A stretch of DNA of 64,000 nt. It comes from Tannerellaceae bacterium (GTDB lineage Bacteria; Bacteroidota; Bacteroidia; Bacteroidales; Tannerellaceae). The notes beneath the pieces were generated by a model. It made no database searches. It was not told the origin of the DNA and saw only the letters and a program-made list of their open reading frames with translations. Every line of letters starts with the position of its first letter. The stretch's first letter is position 1. Below are positions 37,170-45,225 of this stretch, piece after piece. The DNA lies in assembly GCA_021201295.1 (NCBI GenBank), contig JAJQFE010000022.1, positions 1-64,000 of the forward strand, given 5' to 3'. Position numbers and translations under genes: made by a program.

Positions 37170-38577
37170 ATGGAAAACACTCGTCGATCATTTATTAAGA
37201 AAATGACCGCAGCCGGAATTGGATCAGCAGGATTAGCGATTAGCGGGAATGTGGCAGCAACCTCTTCAGCAGAGCCTACCCAACCTCAGTCAAAGAAAAA
37301 AAACGTCGGAAAAAGATGACGGTAAGTTACGGTTTGGTTTTATTGGAACAGGCTCCCGTTGCCAGGAACATATCAATAATGTCTTAGCCATACCCGGCAA
37401 TAAGATTGTGGCTATTTGTGATACGCAGAAAGGGCCGCTGGAAAGTACCCTGAAACATATTACTAAGTTTGGTGTAACGGAATCGAAAGTGTACACCGGC
37501 AGTGAGCGTGCTTTTGAGCAGATGCTGAACAATGAGGAATTTGACTGTGTGATCATTGCTACGCCTTGGAAATGGCATGTACCTATGTCTGTCACTGCTA
37601 TGAAAGCCGGTGTTCCCTATGTAGGGGTAGAGGTTTCTGCCGCTAACACTGTGGAAGAATGCTGGGACCTGGTGAATGTTTCGGAAGCAACCGGAAGCCA
37701 GTTGAATATATTGGAGAATGTGTGCTATCGCCGGGATTGTATGGCAGCACTGAATATGGTACGCCAGGGATTATTCGGAGAGATGATCCATGCCACCTGT
37801 GGTTACCAGCATGACCTTCGGGACGTGAAGTTTAATGACGGAACCCAGTATTCCTATAAAAAGGGAGGTGAACTGCGGATGGGGCCTACTGCCTTTGCAG
37901 AAGCACAGTGGCGTACTCAACACGCTATCAGACGTAACGGGGATATCTATCCGACTCATGGCATCGGCCCGGTAGCCAATTGTCTGGATATCAACAGGGG
38001 AAACCGCTTCCTTTCTTTAACAGCGATGGCTACCCAATCCCGTGGGTTACATAAATTTATTGTAGAGAATGGCGGTGAAAACCATCCATATGCCAGGATA
38101 CAGTTTAACCTGGGAGACATTGTTACGTCTATGATTAAATGTGCGAACGGGCAAACGGTAATTGTTACGCACGATACCAACCTGCCGCGTCCCTATTCCT
38201 TAGGATTCCGGATTCAGGGGACAGATGGGTTATGGATGAATGACGGCAATCATGTCTATGTGGAAGGGCAATCCAAACCTCACCGCTGGGATGAGTCGGA
38301 GGAGTGGTTTAAGAAATATGACCATACGCTCTGGAGTTCTTTGGAAGAGAAAGCCAAAGAGGCCGGACACGGAGGGATGGACTTTATCATGATGTATGAT
38401 TTTATTGATGCGATCCGGAATAAAAAACCGGCTCCGATGGATTGTTATGATGCGGCAGCCTGGAGTGCGATCTCCGGATTGTCGGAAATGTCTGTTGCAC
38501 GGGGTGGTGCAGTGGTGGACTTCCCGGATTTCACCCGTGGACAATGGATTCATCGCGAACCTCATTTTGCTCTTTGA
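37170..38577 (+). pseudogene. GH109 Gfo/Idh/MocA-fold glycosidase (alpha-N-acetylgalactosaminidase type), one frameshift
   Basis: The protein starts MENTRRSFIKKMTAAGIGSA, a Tat-type signal with the twin arginines RR, and continues into the NAD-binding fold KLRFGFIGTGSRCQEHINNV. Family landmarks of GH109 include ATPWKWHVPM, ENVCYRRDCMAALNMVRQG, YPTHGIGPVANCLDINRGNR and SGLSEMSVARGG. These enzymes use bound NAD in a redox-assisted cleavage of alpha-GalNAc. A single extra A in A8 (37296-37303) breaks the frame between QSKKK and TSEKDDGK; removing it gives a normal protein of about 468 residues. Next to SusC/D this suggests foraging on mucin O-glycans or blood-group A antigen. Confidence 0.88.
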
Positions 38578-38825
38578 CGGGTAAGTACATCCACTCCTGG
38601 TCAAAAGATCCTACTACCCGGACAGGCGGGGATTGCAAATTCCTTTCGACCAGTCACTTCAGATCCTGGATATGGGGGTTTTTACATTATTCGGAAAAAA
38701 TGTCCGGGAAGGTACCGCAAAATATTTATCATCCTTTTTTGATTTCTCCTAAAACGTATAGGATACATAGGGTGGAATCCGTGAAAAACAGGTAAATTGA
38801 GCTGTAAACTTAAAGGAAAAAAATA

Positions 38826-39368
38826 ATGCTGGAAGTACTCAATCAATTTGTTTGTGACGAATGCGGGACCGTAATCCGGATTCCTCAGGAAGGATTAGTA
38901 GAATGGCTTCATATACCGGATGAACATGGAAAAGAACATGCATCAGGTTTCCGGATCATTTATACAGGAGAGGCTTCTCTCTGGAAATGTAAGGAAGGGA
39001 AATATTATGGATGTAGTAAGTACAATAAACATCTGGGACGAAAGGATATGCCGTTACATCATGTCCTGTCTGTCGCCAATGCCTTTGTCCTTCATTTCCT
39101 GAATCCCGGCTATTTCTATTATATTACTCAGGAACATCCCTATGATTGCAGCCAGATTGATAACTATTATGAATTTACCAATTTTGCCCGCCGGATCACT
39201 ATTCCTTATTATGAAGAGGCCCGTTTCTATTTCGACCGCTGGATAGCAGACGGGCACGTGGATGTAAGGGCTCCCTATTACGACTACCAGGATGAATTTC
39301 TGATCCATCTGATTGAGACGTATGGAAAGTCTGCTGATACGGATGAATCTGAGACAGAAACGAAGTGA
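38826..39368 (+). CDS. Hypothetical protein with N-terminal CxxC
   Basis: A 180-residue protein not recognised from memory. It opens MLEVLNQFVCDECGTVIRIP, with a CDEC pair that could be half of a zinc site (later Cys at WKCKEG and YGCSKY may complete it). The middle is rich in aromatic residues (NPGYFYYITQEHPYDCSQI) and the tail is acidic and polar. No signal peptide or membrane segment is visible. It stands alone between the GH109 gene and the tRNA-Leu genes. Codon use matches its neighbours, and the reading frame is intact. Confidence 0.65.
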   Translation: MLEVLNQFVCDECGTVIRIPQEGLVEWLHIPDEHGKEHASGFRIIYTGEASLWKCKEGKYYGCSKYNKHLGRKDMPLHHVLSVANAFVLHFLNPGYFYYITQEHPYDCSQIDNYYEFTNFARRITIPYYEEARFYFDRWIADGHVDVRAPYYDYQDEFLIHLIETYGKSADTDESETETK

Positions 39369-39433
39369 AAGATTTTTATCAAATTCCGGGTCAGATGGCC
39401 GGAATGTTTGTCAATGGGTAAATTATATCAAAA

Positions 39434-39468
39434 ATCTCGGTGATCAAAAACTGAATCACCGGGATTAA
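39434..39468 (-). terminator. Terminator of the tRNA-Leu pair
   Basis: Stem CGGTGAT/ATCACCG with an extended ATCTC-side pairing, read on the minus strand, is followed by TTTTT. It lies 6 bp beyond the 3' end of tRNA-Leu(GAG). Confidence 0.7.
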
Positions 39469-39473
39469 AGAGG

Positions 39474-39557
39474 TGCGCAGGATGAGACTCGAACTCACAC
39501 GCCGTAACCGGCACTACCCCCTCAAAGTAGCGTGTATACCAATTTCACCACCTGCGC
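39474..39557 (-). tRNA. tRNA-Leu(GAG)
   Basis: The 84-nt minus-strand gene folds as a class II tRNA: 7-bp acceptor stem from GCGCAGG, D-arm with TGGTATAC, anticodon loop TTGAGGG with anticodon GAG, a long variable arm, and the T-loop GTTCGAG(T)C. No CCA is encoded. It is 9 bp from the second leucine tRNA, with which it is probably transcribed. Confidence 0.95.
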
Positions 39558-39566
39558 TTAAAAAAG

Positions 39567-39650
39567 TGCCCAGAACAGGACTCGAACCTGCACGTCCGCA
39601 AAGACACTCGCACCTGAAACGAGCGCGTCTACCAATTCCGCCACCTGGGC
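39567..39650 (-). tRNA. tRNA-Leu(CAG)
   Basis: The 84-nt minus-strand gene has acceptor GCCCAGG/TCTGGGC, anticodon loop TTCAGGT with anticodon CAG, the long variable arm of leucine tRNAs, and the T-loop GTTCGAGTC. No CCA is encoded. It is the upstream member of the leucine tRNA pair. Confidence 0.95.
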
Positions 39651-39836
39651 TTTTTTAATTACTACATATAGGTTACAGCCGCTTGCTGTAATTGTGGGTG
39701 CAAAGATAGGGTAAAAAATAAATTCCGCAAATAAATATTCTGAAAATAACGGCTTCAGAATACCTTCGGGATTCGGCTCAGTGGAGGAGAACAGGCAGTA
39801 AAGGCATCAACTTTCAAAGAATCTTCCTAAAAATAG

Positions 39837-39844
39837 TATCTTTG
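39837..39844 (+). promoter_or_regulatory. -7 box of gtrA
   Basis: TATCTTTG matches TAnnTTTG, 46 bp ahead of the gtrA start codon. Confidence 0.45.
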
Positions 39845-39889
39845 TTGCGTAGGTCTAAAAATTGTCCATGGATTCAATGTAAAAAAGTT

Positions 39890-40288
39890 ATGATGAAAGA
39901 ATCGACCCGGATCATACGGTTTATGCTTATCGGTACACTAAATGCATTGATCACAGCATTGGTAATCGGTATACTGATGGGCGGGTTGGACGTAGATTAT
40001 ATGGTAGCCAATATGGCCGGCTATATCGCTGCGCTGATCCATAACTTTTTCTGGAGTAAATATTGGATCTTCTCATCCGGAGCGGGTAATTACTGGAAGG
40101 AAATACCCCTTTTCCTGATTGCATTCGGAGCTGCTTATGGATCTCAGTTTGTAGCGCTGCTGGGTATGGTGGAACTCCTGCATGTGAATGAATATGTGGC
40201 TCAGTTTTTAGGCTTGTTTATTTATGGCGCCGTCAATTTCTTGATGAACAGGAAAGTAACTTTCCGGACCAAAGAAAACACTGTTTAA
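39890..40288 (+). CDS. GtrA-like membrane protein
   Basis: This 132-residue protein has four hydrophobic segments (FMLIGTLNALITALVIGILM, YMVANMAGYIAALIHNFFW, IPLFLIAFGAAYGSQFVALL, YVAQFLGLFIYGAVNFLMN) and the GtrA-family ending NFLMNRKVTF. GtrA proteins are thought to assist translocation of lipid-linked sugars, often next to glycosyltransferases; none is adjacent here. The start at ATG 39890 (MMKESTRIIRF) is preferred over longer upstream codons, which overlap the -7 box. Confidence 0.88.
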   Translation: MMKESTRIIRFMLIGTLNALITALVIGILMGGLDVDYMVANMAGYIAALIHNFFWSKYWIFSSGAGNYWKEIPLFLIAFGAAYGSQFVALLGMVELLHVNEYVAQFLGLFIYGAVNFLMNRKVTFRTKENTV

Positions 40289-40311
40289 AATCGTAAAAAC
40301 CTTTTAAAGAC

Positions 40312-40342
40312 TTGTGTAATTGAAAAACTTTGGTTTACTTTG
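40312..40342 (+). promoter_or_regulatory. Promoter of tRNA-Cys
   Basis: TTG (40312-40314) and TACTTTG (40336-40342) have Bacteroidetes -33/-7 spacing, 32 bp ahead of tRNA-Cys. Confidence 0.5.
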
Positions 40343-40374
40343 CACTCGCAAAACAGATAGGAAATCTATCTATC

Positions 40375-40445
40375 GGTTCCTTGGCCGAGTGGTTAGGCAC
40401 CGGTCTGCAAAACCGTCTACGGCGGTTCGAATCCGCCAGGAACCT
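40375..40445 (+). tRNA. tRNA-Cys(GCA)
   Basis: The 71-nt class I tRNA has acceptor GGTTCCT/AGGAACC with discriminator T, D-arm GGCCGAGTGGTTAGGC, anticodon loop CTGCAAA with anticodon GCA, and T-arm GGCGGTTCGAATCCGCC. No CCA is encoded. A decayed tyrosine recombinase gene lies directly downstream, suggesting that its 3' end served as an integration site. Confidence 0.95.
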
Positions 40446-40456
40446 CTGCATATGTT

Positions 40457-40487
40457 AAAGGAATAGAAAGAAAATTTCTATTCCTTT
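40457..40487 (+). terminator. Terminator of tRNA-Cys
   Basis: The perfect 13-bp stem AAAGGAATAGAAA/TTTCTATTCCTTT with a 5-nt loop is followed by TATTTTT, 11 bp after the tRNA. Confidence 0.85.
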
Positions 40488-40496
40488 TATTTTTAA

Positions 40497-40862
40497 AGAA
40501 TTACGTCCTCTGTAGTGGAAGGCTTTAAATTTCTGATTGGTCTAGCTGTTAACAAAGAAATGATGGGAAAGAACCCCTATGAGAAATTTGAAATTAAAAA
40601 GAATATCAAAGCACAAAAGAATGATGTTCTGACCGAAGATAAATTAAAAAAACTACAACAAACATATAACCAGAAGAAATATACAGGTGGTAAACAGGAA
40701 GTTTTAAGAAAGTTTCTTTTTAGCTGCTATACAAGTTTATCTTATGCAGAATATTCTAAGGTGACTTATTCCGATTTCAAACCTATTACTTTAAAATCAG
40801 ATGAAACATATATGATGGTATGCGATGAAAGAAAAAAGACTAATATCACTTTAATTACTTAA
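40497..40862 (+). pseudogene. Tyrosine recombinase (integrase) remnant
   Basis: The open frame of about 120 residues covers only the end of the core-binding domain and the start of the catalytic domain of a Bacteroidetes integrase: LIGLAVNKEMMGKNPYEKFE, EDKLKKLQQTYNQKKYTGGK and RKFLFSCYTSLSYAEYSKVT. Intact relatives read TGLRY at the last motif; here it is TSLSY, so the first catalytic Arg is missing. The later HxxR and Tyr motifs are absent. With no proper start or end, it is a dead fragment marking a former island next to tRNA-Cys. Confidence 0.75.
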
Positions 40863-40935
40863 ACTCCATCAATGAAATTGCTTTACTTTACCTGTACCAT
40901 TTTCTTTCGGAGAAGCCTTTGTTTCATTAAAAATT

Positions 40936-41859
40936 TTACTCATAGCCTTTTATCTTGGTTGCATATAGTTCGTAAAATGCCTTTTTTATCTCACCCCTTA
41001 CCCTGACATATTCGGATTGTATAAACGCTGGTGTTCCTGTTACTTCGGACGGATCATCAAAGCCAATATGCAAACGGTTCTTTACCTTGCCGGAAAATGT
41101 AGGGCAGCTTTCATTCGCACCACCGCAAACGGTTATCACATAATCCCATTCCTCATTTAGATATTGCTCTACACTGTCGGATGTATGGTGCGAAATATCC
41201 ACCCCTGCATCCTGCATTATTTCTATTGCTTTGGAGTTTACCTCTTCGCTTGCCTGTGTTCCTGCGGAATAGACTAATAGTTTAGGATCGAAAGATTGTA
41301 AGAAACCGTGCGCCATTTGGCTACGGCAGCTATTACCGGTACATAGGATGAGGATTTTAGGCGGTATTTGGTTTATGATCAGTTGCCAGTGACCCACATC
41401 ACGCCATTGGTCGAACTTCCAGCCTATTTCTTTCATGTGAGATACCTGTTTGAATCCGAATTTTTCATGCAGGCGTATACTGCTTTCATTAGGAATACAA
41501 ATTCCTGCTATCAGTGCGTGTATATCCTCTTTATAAATTTCTTTGAAAAGATGTTGATACAGGATTGTACCGATGCCCTTACCCTGTAAATCCTTATCTA
41601 AGTATATGGTTACTTCTTTTGTGGATGAATACGCACAACGGTTATTCCAGTTATGCAGGTAACAATAGCCTGCTATTTTGCCGTTTATCTCTGCCACATA
41701 GTAAGGAAAGCTTTCATCTAAAAAATTTTTAATCCGTTGTTGCATGTCGTTTTGGCTTACGGCTACCGTTTCAAATGTGATAGCAGTATTTTCTATGTAG
41801 TAATTATAAATCCTGCAAATCTCTTTTGCATCTTCTAATGTTGCTTTCCTGATTTTCAT
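40936..41859 (-). CDS. GNAT acetyltransferase (ArsN-like)-arsenate reductase (ArsC) fusion
   Basis: This 307-residue fusion has residues 1-165 as a GNAT domain of the phosphinothricin/arsinothricin N-acetyltransferase group (MKIRKATLEDAKEICRIYNY, NNRCAYSSTKEVTIYLDKDL, acetyl-CoA loop QGKGIGT, IPNESSIRLHEKFGFKQVSH, WKFDQWRDVGHWQ). Residues from about 170 form a low-molecular-weight-phosphatase-type ArsC (ILILCTGNSCRSQMAHGFLQ with the C(X)5R loop, HHTSDSVEQYL, VCGGANESCPTF, FDDPSEVTG). The redox cysteines of thioredoxin-linked ArsC are present. The likely joint role is resistance to arsenate and to an arsenic-containing amino-acid antibiotic; the second part is inference. No arsR or arsenite pump is nearby. 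Confidence 0.85.
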   Translation of the reverse strand: MKIRKATLEDAKEICRIYNYYIENTAITFETVAVSQNDMQQRIKNFLDESFPYYVAEINGKIAGYCYLHNWNNRCAYSSTKEVTIYLDKDLQGKGIGTILYQHLFKEIYKEDIHALIAGICIPNESSIRLHEKFGFKQVSHMKEIGWKFDQWRDVGHWQLIINQIPPKILILCTGNSCRSQMAHGFLQSFDPKLLVYSAGTQASEEVNSKAIEIMQDAGVDISHHTSDSVEQYLNEEWDYVITVCGGANESCPTFSGKVKNRLHIGFDDPSEVTGTPAFIQSEYVRVRGEIKKAFYELYATKIKGYE

Positions 41860-41932
41860 ATATGATATTGTAATTTGTACCGATGGATATAATTCGCAAT
41901 TCGTAAAACAACGAACCTACAAGGCAAATTTT

Positions 41933-42175
41933 TTATTTGCTGTTGTAGCTTTCTTCTAAATAGAGACTTTTCCCTATTTGGCTGACGATTTTGGGTGGAT
42001 GTCCAAAACAGGTCGGAAAAGAAAATCCGACCCGTTCATATGCTGTCGGAATCATACTATTGTCACGCAAAGACAGCATGGAGATCCCTTCTGTGTTAGG
42101 CAGTTTCCCTGCCACCAATCTGGCGGCTGCTAAACTGTTCCCTGTCCCTGAATAACAATAAATGACATTCGGCAT
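41933..42175 (-). pseudogene. Flavodoxin-domain (EFR1-type) protein, truncated
   Basis: The 80-residue open frame starts MPNVIYCYSGTGNSLAAARL, with the FMN phosphate-binding loop YSGTGNS of flavodoxin-like domains in EFR1-type ferredoxin proteins, and continues FSFPTCFGHPPKIVSQIGKS. It then stops at EESYNSK, well before the rest of the flavodoxin fold and any 4Fe-4S cluster motifs. It is a 5' fragment of a protein normally over 200 residues long. Its upstream neighbour is a nitroreductase, another flavin enzyme. Confidence 0.7.
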
Positions 42176-42213
42176 ATTTTTACCCTTTTATTGCGGGGAT
42201 TTATTTCCTCCCG

Positions 42214-42747
42214 TTATTTTACATAATCGGTCGCTATACGGTTGCCGGGAATTTCACGGTCGGTATATTGCTCTGTGGTAACGCCCAGAATAATTCCGCA
42301 ACAAGGAGAAAAACCTTCCGGCAGATTAAGTTGTTTTACCAGATCAGGATTGCCACTCAACGCCATGGTTGCTCCCCAGATATAACAATATCCTACACCA
42401 AGGTCTACGGCGGTAAGAGCCATATTCTGCACAATGATTGCCGCATTAGAATATTCCACGTTACCCGGTGCTTCATGCATGGGTTTTGCTGAAACAAGGA
42501 TATATACCGGTGCACCATACAATGGCTGCATATCCGGACGCCCGAACATTTTGGCAGCATTTTCTCCGATTGCCTGTAATAATTCAGGTTTTTCAATAAC
42601 GGTTATATGCACATTCTCATATTTACCCATACCGACAGGAGCCTGGTTTGCCGCCTGTAAAATCGTCTGTAAAACACTTTCTGAAATCTTTTCGCCGGTA
42701 TAACTCCTTACCGACTTTCTGTTGTTGATGACTTTCTTTATTTCCAT
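42214..42747 (-). CDS. Nitroreductase family protein
   Basis: A 177-residue FMN-binding nitroreductase. It opens EIKKVINNRKSVRSYTGEKI with the phosphate-binding R-S-R pattern and continues LQAANQAPVGMGKYENVHIT, IIVQNMALTAVDLGVGYCYI and CCGIILGVTTEQYTDREIPG. These proteins reduce nitro- or quinone-type substrates; specificity is unknown. It is intact in a block of accessory flavin enzymes, several of them broken, next to the tRNA-Cys site. Confidence 0.88.
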   Translation of the reverse strand: MEIKKVINNRKSVRSYTGEKISESVLQTILQAANQAPVGMGKYENVHITVIEKPELLQAIGENAAKMFGRPDMQPLYGAPVYILVSAKPMHEAPGNVEYSNAAIIVQNMALTAVDLGVGYCYIWGATMALSGNPDLVKQLNLPEGFSPCCGIILGVTTEQYTDREIPGNRIATDYVK

Positions 42748-42770
42748 GGGATACTCTCCTGTTAATTAAA

Positions 42771-43044
42771 TTATTTATTTTTACTTAATGATAAGGTGAC
42801 CATTTGGTCCAGCTCGGCCCGGGACTTGTTTTTCCAGTCATTAGTCATTCCGTGGCCTATTTCGTATTCATTCGCTTCTATCCCCCCCGAGAACCACAGC
42901 CGCATATCCGACAGAAGTAGGAGTTGTTGCAGGTAAGCGGATAAAACCGGATTTTTTTCTGCCTTCTACATTTAATTCCGTATCAAAAATGGCCGGTGCT
43001 ATCGCCTCAAATACCTGTATACCTATGGATGCAAGTTGCTGCCT
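42771..43044 (-). pseudogene. C-terminal remnant of a short-chain dehydrogenase
   Basis: In a frame without a start codon the minus strand encodes QQLASIGIQVFEAIAPAIFD, TELNVEGRKKSGFIR, VVLGGIEANEYEIGHGMTND and a tail ending LSLSKNK plus TAA. This matches the C-terminal third of DltE-like SDR oxidoreductases (VFE-x-x-PP, DTELNAEGR, then the YEIG-GM segment). The catalytic YxxxK part is absent. Its upstream edge overlaps the last codons of the adjacent nitroreductase in another frame, so a deletion has joined the two. Confidence 0.6.
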
Positions 43045-43832
43045 CCTCCGCTATCCACCCTGCCGGCATACGTAAACCCTTTTGGCGGAATAGGTGAGTC
43101 TTTATTTCCTGTACTGAAATGAAACGGTTTCCCTTCGTGTTCGCCGGCAACCGCCAAATGGCATAGTCCGATACCCAAATCCACATCCGTCTGGTTGTAG
43201 AGTTTACCGACCAGGCCACCTAATCGCTCTTTATAGTAAACGTGCATACCACCATTCTCCACAATGAAATACCAGGGTTGCCCATTCATTCCCGAAGGAG
43301 CTAAACGGACAGCTTCCAGATGCGGGTCCGTACCTGTAGCGATTTCACTAAGGGGTTTGCGGTCAAACGCTTCTGCTTTTCTCGTTGCCGGCTGGGCAGG
43401 TTTTCCAAACGCTATTCCGATAATATGGTTTGGATCGGATTGTTTGCCTTTGGCACTGCTGAGCCAGCGGGCAGCCAGGCCGATAGAGTGCATAAATAAC
43501 ACGGCATGCTGGTAGAGAAATCCGGCACAGGTATTGCGCAGTGGGTGCTCCTTCCCTGAAATGAGCAGGAAGTGGGGAGCTTTGGGAAGGATCAATCCCT
43601 TAACAGCCTCCGCATTTACAATTTTATGGCTAAGTTCCACATCAGGCACAAGGGGCTTTACATTCGATATAAATGCCTCAATTTGCTCCAGTGTTTCTGC
43701 CGGGAGGGGCATTGTCTCAAATTTACGGGTAGACGCACGGGTAAAAATCGTTGAATATAGATCCTCATTTGTTCCGGGACCTGCTTGTTTTTTATTATAG
43801 CTATTTTCCATCATATGATTAATTTTCGCCAT
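43023..43832 (-). CDS. TM-type nitroreductase family protein
   Basis: This 269-residue protein has two nitroreductase-like halves, as in the TM1586-type family: YSTIFTRASTRKFETMPLPA at the N-terminus and, in the middle, EAVRLAPSGMNGQPWYFIVE, DVDLGIGLCHLAVAGEHEGK and a final FTYAGRVD. The last residues (GGGSNLHP) run into the SDR remnant and may be non-native. ATGs at 43832 and 43814 are both possible starts. It probably reduces xenobiotics or quinones with flavin; the substrate is unknown. Confidence 0.8.
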   Translation of the reverse strand: MAKINHMMENSYNKKQAGPGTNEDLYSTIFTRASTRKFETMPLPAETLEQIEAFISNVKPLVPDVELSHKIVNAEAVKGLILPKAPHFLLISGKEHPLRNTCAGFLYQHAVLFMHSIGLAARWLSSAKGKQSDPNHIIGIAFGKPAQPATRKAEAFDRKPLSEIATGTDPHLEAVRLAPSGMNGQPWYFIVENGGMHVYYKERLGGLVGKLYNQTDVDLGIGLCHLAVAGEHEGKPFHFSTGNKDSPIPPKGFTYAGRVDSGGGSNLHP

Positions 43833-43847
43833 TACTCCGGTGGGATT

Positions 43848-44399
43848 TTATTTAGTATATTTTGCGGTAACTTCTTTAATCATTTCTTTATTTTCTGCTT
43901 CATCTGACGAAAACTCAGGCGTCGTTTCTATCCGTACTTCTTCCGGTGTGGCAAGATGGACGTTCCCTTTAAAAAGAACCTGGTGGTCAGGGTAATTATA
44001 TGTGCCCTGAACGAGGAAGGTATATTCACCGTCGGCTACTTTATTCCCGTTCGTATCGGTCAAATCCCAGGTGTAAGTATGGTTGCCTGTTTGCGGTGTC
44101 GCTCCCGTAATGGCATCCACCTGTTCCTTGCTCAGGTTTTTTGCATCGGCTTTTTCAACCCACTGTGGTGTGCAGCCAGGGCGGGAAACGTAGCCGCCTT
44201 CGGCAGTGAAGCGTGTTACATAAAGTGTTTTTACTAATTTACCGGCATTGTCTTCGATCCACACAGCATATTGATTGCTGCCACGACCGTCCTGACGTTC
44301 ATAAGCTACTGTTACTTCGAGTTTGCGATCGTTTTGGGAAAAGAGGCCGTTTGCAAACACCATTAAAAAAAATACTGCGAACAACATTTTTGCTTTCAT
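43848..44399 (-). CDS. DUF2271 secreted protein
   Basis: A 183-residue protein with a signal peptide (MLFAVFFLMVFANGLFSQ). Its beta-rich domain, RKLEVTVAYERQDGRGSNQY, AVWIEDNAGKLVKTLYVTRF, DAITGATPQTGNHTYTWDLT and VADGEYTFLVQGTYNYPD, matches DUF2271, whose members often accompany flavin or thiamine-associated redox proteins such as PepSY/ApbE partners. The fold resembles FlgD-like beta sandwiches. It follows the AraC-side genes with a 270-bp gap and lies 15 bp ahead of the nitroreductase gene, so these two may be one operon. Confidence 0.8.
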   Translation of the reverse strand: MKAKMLFAVFFLMVFANGLFSQNDRKLEVTVAYERQDGRGSNQYAVWIEDNAGKLVKTLYVTRFTAEGGYVSRPGCTPQWVEKADAKNLSKEQVDAITGATPQTGNHTYTWDLTDTNGNKVADGEYTFLVQGTYNYPDHQVLFKGNVHLATPEEVRIETTPEFSSDEAENKEMIKEVTAKYTK

Positions 44400-44670
44400 T
44401 TTCTTTTAGTTTTATGTGATCATTCATCCATTATCTAATATTTTCCCCCATTCCATCCGTTCACCTTGGGGGGTGCTACCCAAATGGGGCTGGTTGATAA
44501 ATGCACTGACTCATACGGTACCTTTTCCTGATCATATATTGATCATTAAACTACTTTCTCTCGTAGTCGTATACAAATTTGCAATTAATTTTAATATGAA
44601 AGAAACCGGTACATCATATTCTTCTTTTTCCAACACCCCATACGGTTTTATGACTTCCTGCCTTTCGTTG

Positions 44671-45024
44671 CTATAGTTGAATATATATATATAGTAGTTC
44701 ATTTTTTCCTTTGTCTAAACAGAGACCATTTAAAAATGAATAGATCATGGCCATACGAAATTTAGGCTCCAGACTTTTTATCTCTTCTATATAAATGGAA
44801 GCAATGGTCTTAAGATTAGTTAGCGGAATGAAAAGACCGGCTTCTATACATGCTTTAAAACTATGTATACATGCGTTTCTGATCTTTATTTTAAATTCAT
44901 CCAGCTGTTTTTGCGTTTCCGGATCTTTAGTAGGAATCTGTTCCATCCGGGATATATGTTCAAATGACGCAGGTGCTTCCAGAATGAGCCATCCTAAAGC
45001 CGGGACAGTCCTTATTTTCTTCAT
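44671..45024 (-). CDS. Hypothetical protein, possible TetR C-terminal remnant
   Basis: The 117-residue frame is all-helical by inspection. LIYIQL-type residues end it, and the stretch FKIKIRNACIHSFKACIEAG followed by LKTIASIYIEEIKSLEPKFR and IYSFLNGLCLDKG resembles the C-terminal ligand domain of TetR-type repressors. No helix-turn-helix is visible in the N-terminal 40 residues, so if this is a TetR relative its DNA-binding part has been lost or lies elsewhere. It is divergent from the AraC gene. Low confidence in any function. Confidence 0.4.
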   Translation of the reverse strand: MKKIRTVPALGWLILEAPASFEHISRMEQIPTKDPETQKQLDEFKIKIRNACIHSFKACIEAGLFIPLTNLKTIASIYIEEIKSLEPKFRMAMIYSFLNGLCLDKGKNELLYIYIQL

Positions 45025-45153
45025 CTTTTTTCTTCTAATATGATATAAATATGAGTATAGAAATATAGTTATGAGTAAGTCAGGTTAGGCAGTAATTGGT
45101 CCATTTTGTGCAAACCTGCAATGAGTAGCTGGTTAATTTGTGAATGTTTATTA

Positions 45154-45161
45154 TAATTTTG
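45154..45161 (+). promoter_or_regulatory. -7 box ahead of the AraC gene
   Basis: TAATTTTG fits TAnnTTTG, 64 bp upstream of the AraC regulator start, in an AT-rich divergent gap. Confidence 0.4.
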
Positions 45162-45225
45162 TCCATATTATATAACATGCTTTTTTTATGCATATTTTTA
45201 TTCCTGCATTTTAATTTACCGGGGT

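Noticed and set aside
39474..39650. tRNA-Leu pair as island attachment site
   Set aside because: No integrase or broken gene adjoins them on either side; tRNA-Cys is the better candidate.
44671..45024. Functional TetR repressor
   Set aside because: No helix-turn-helix is visible; only a weak resemblance to a ligand domain remains.
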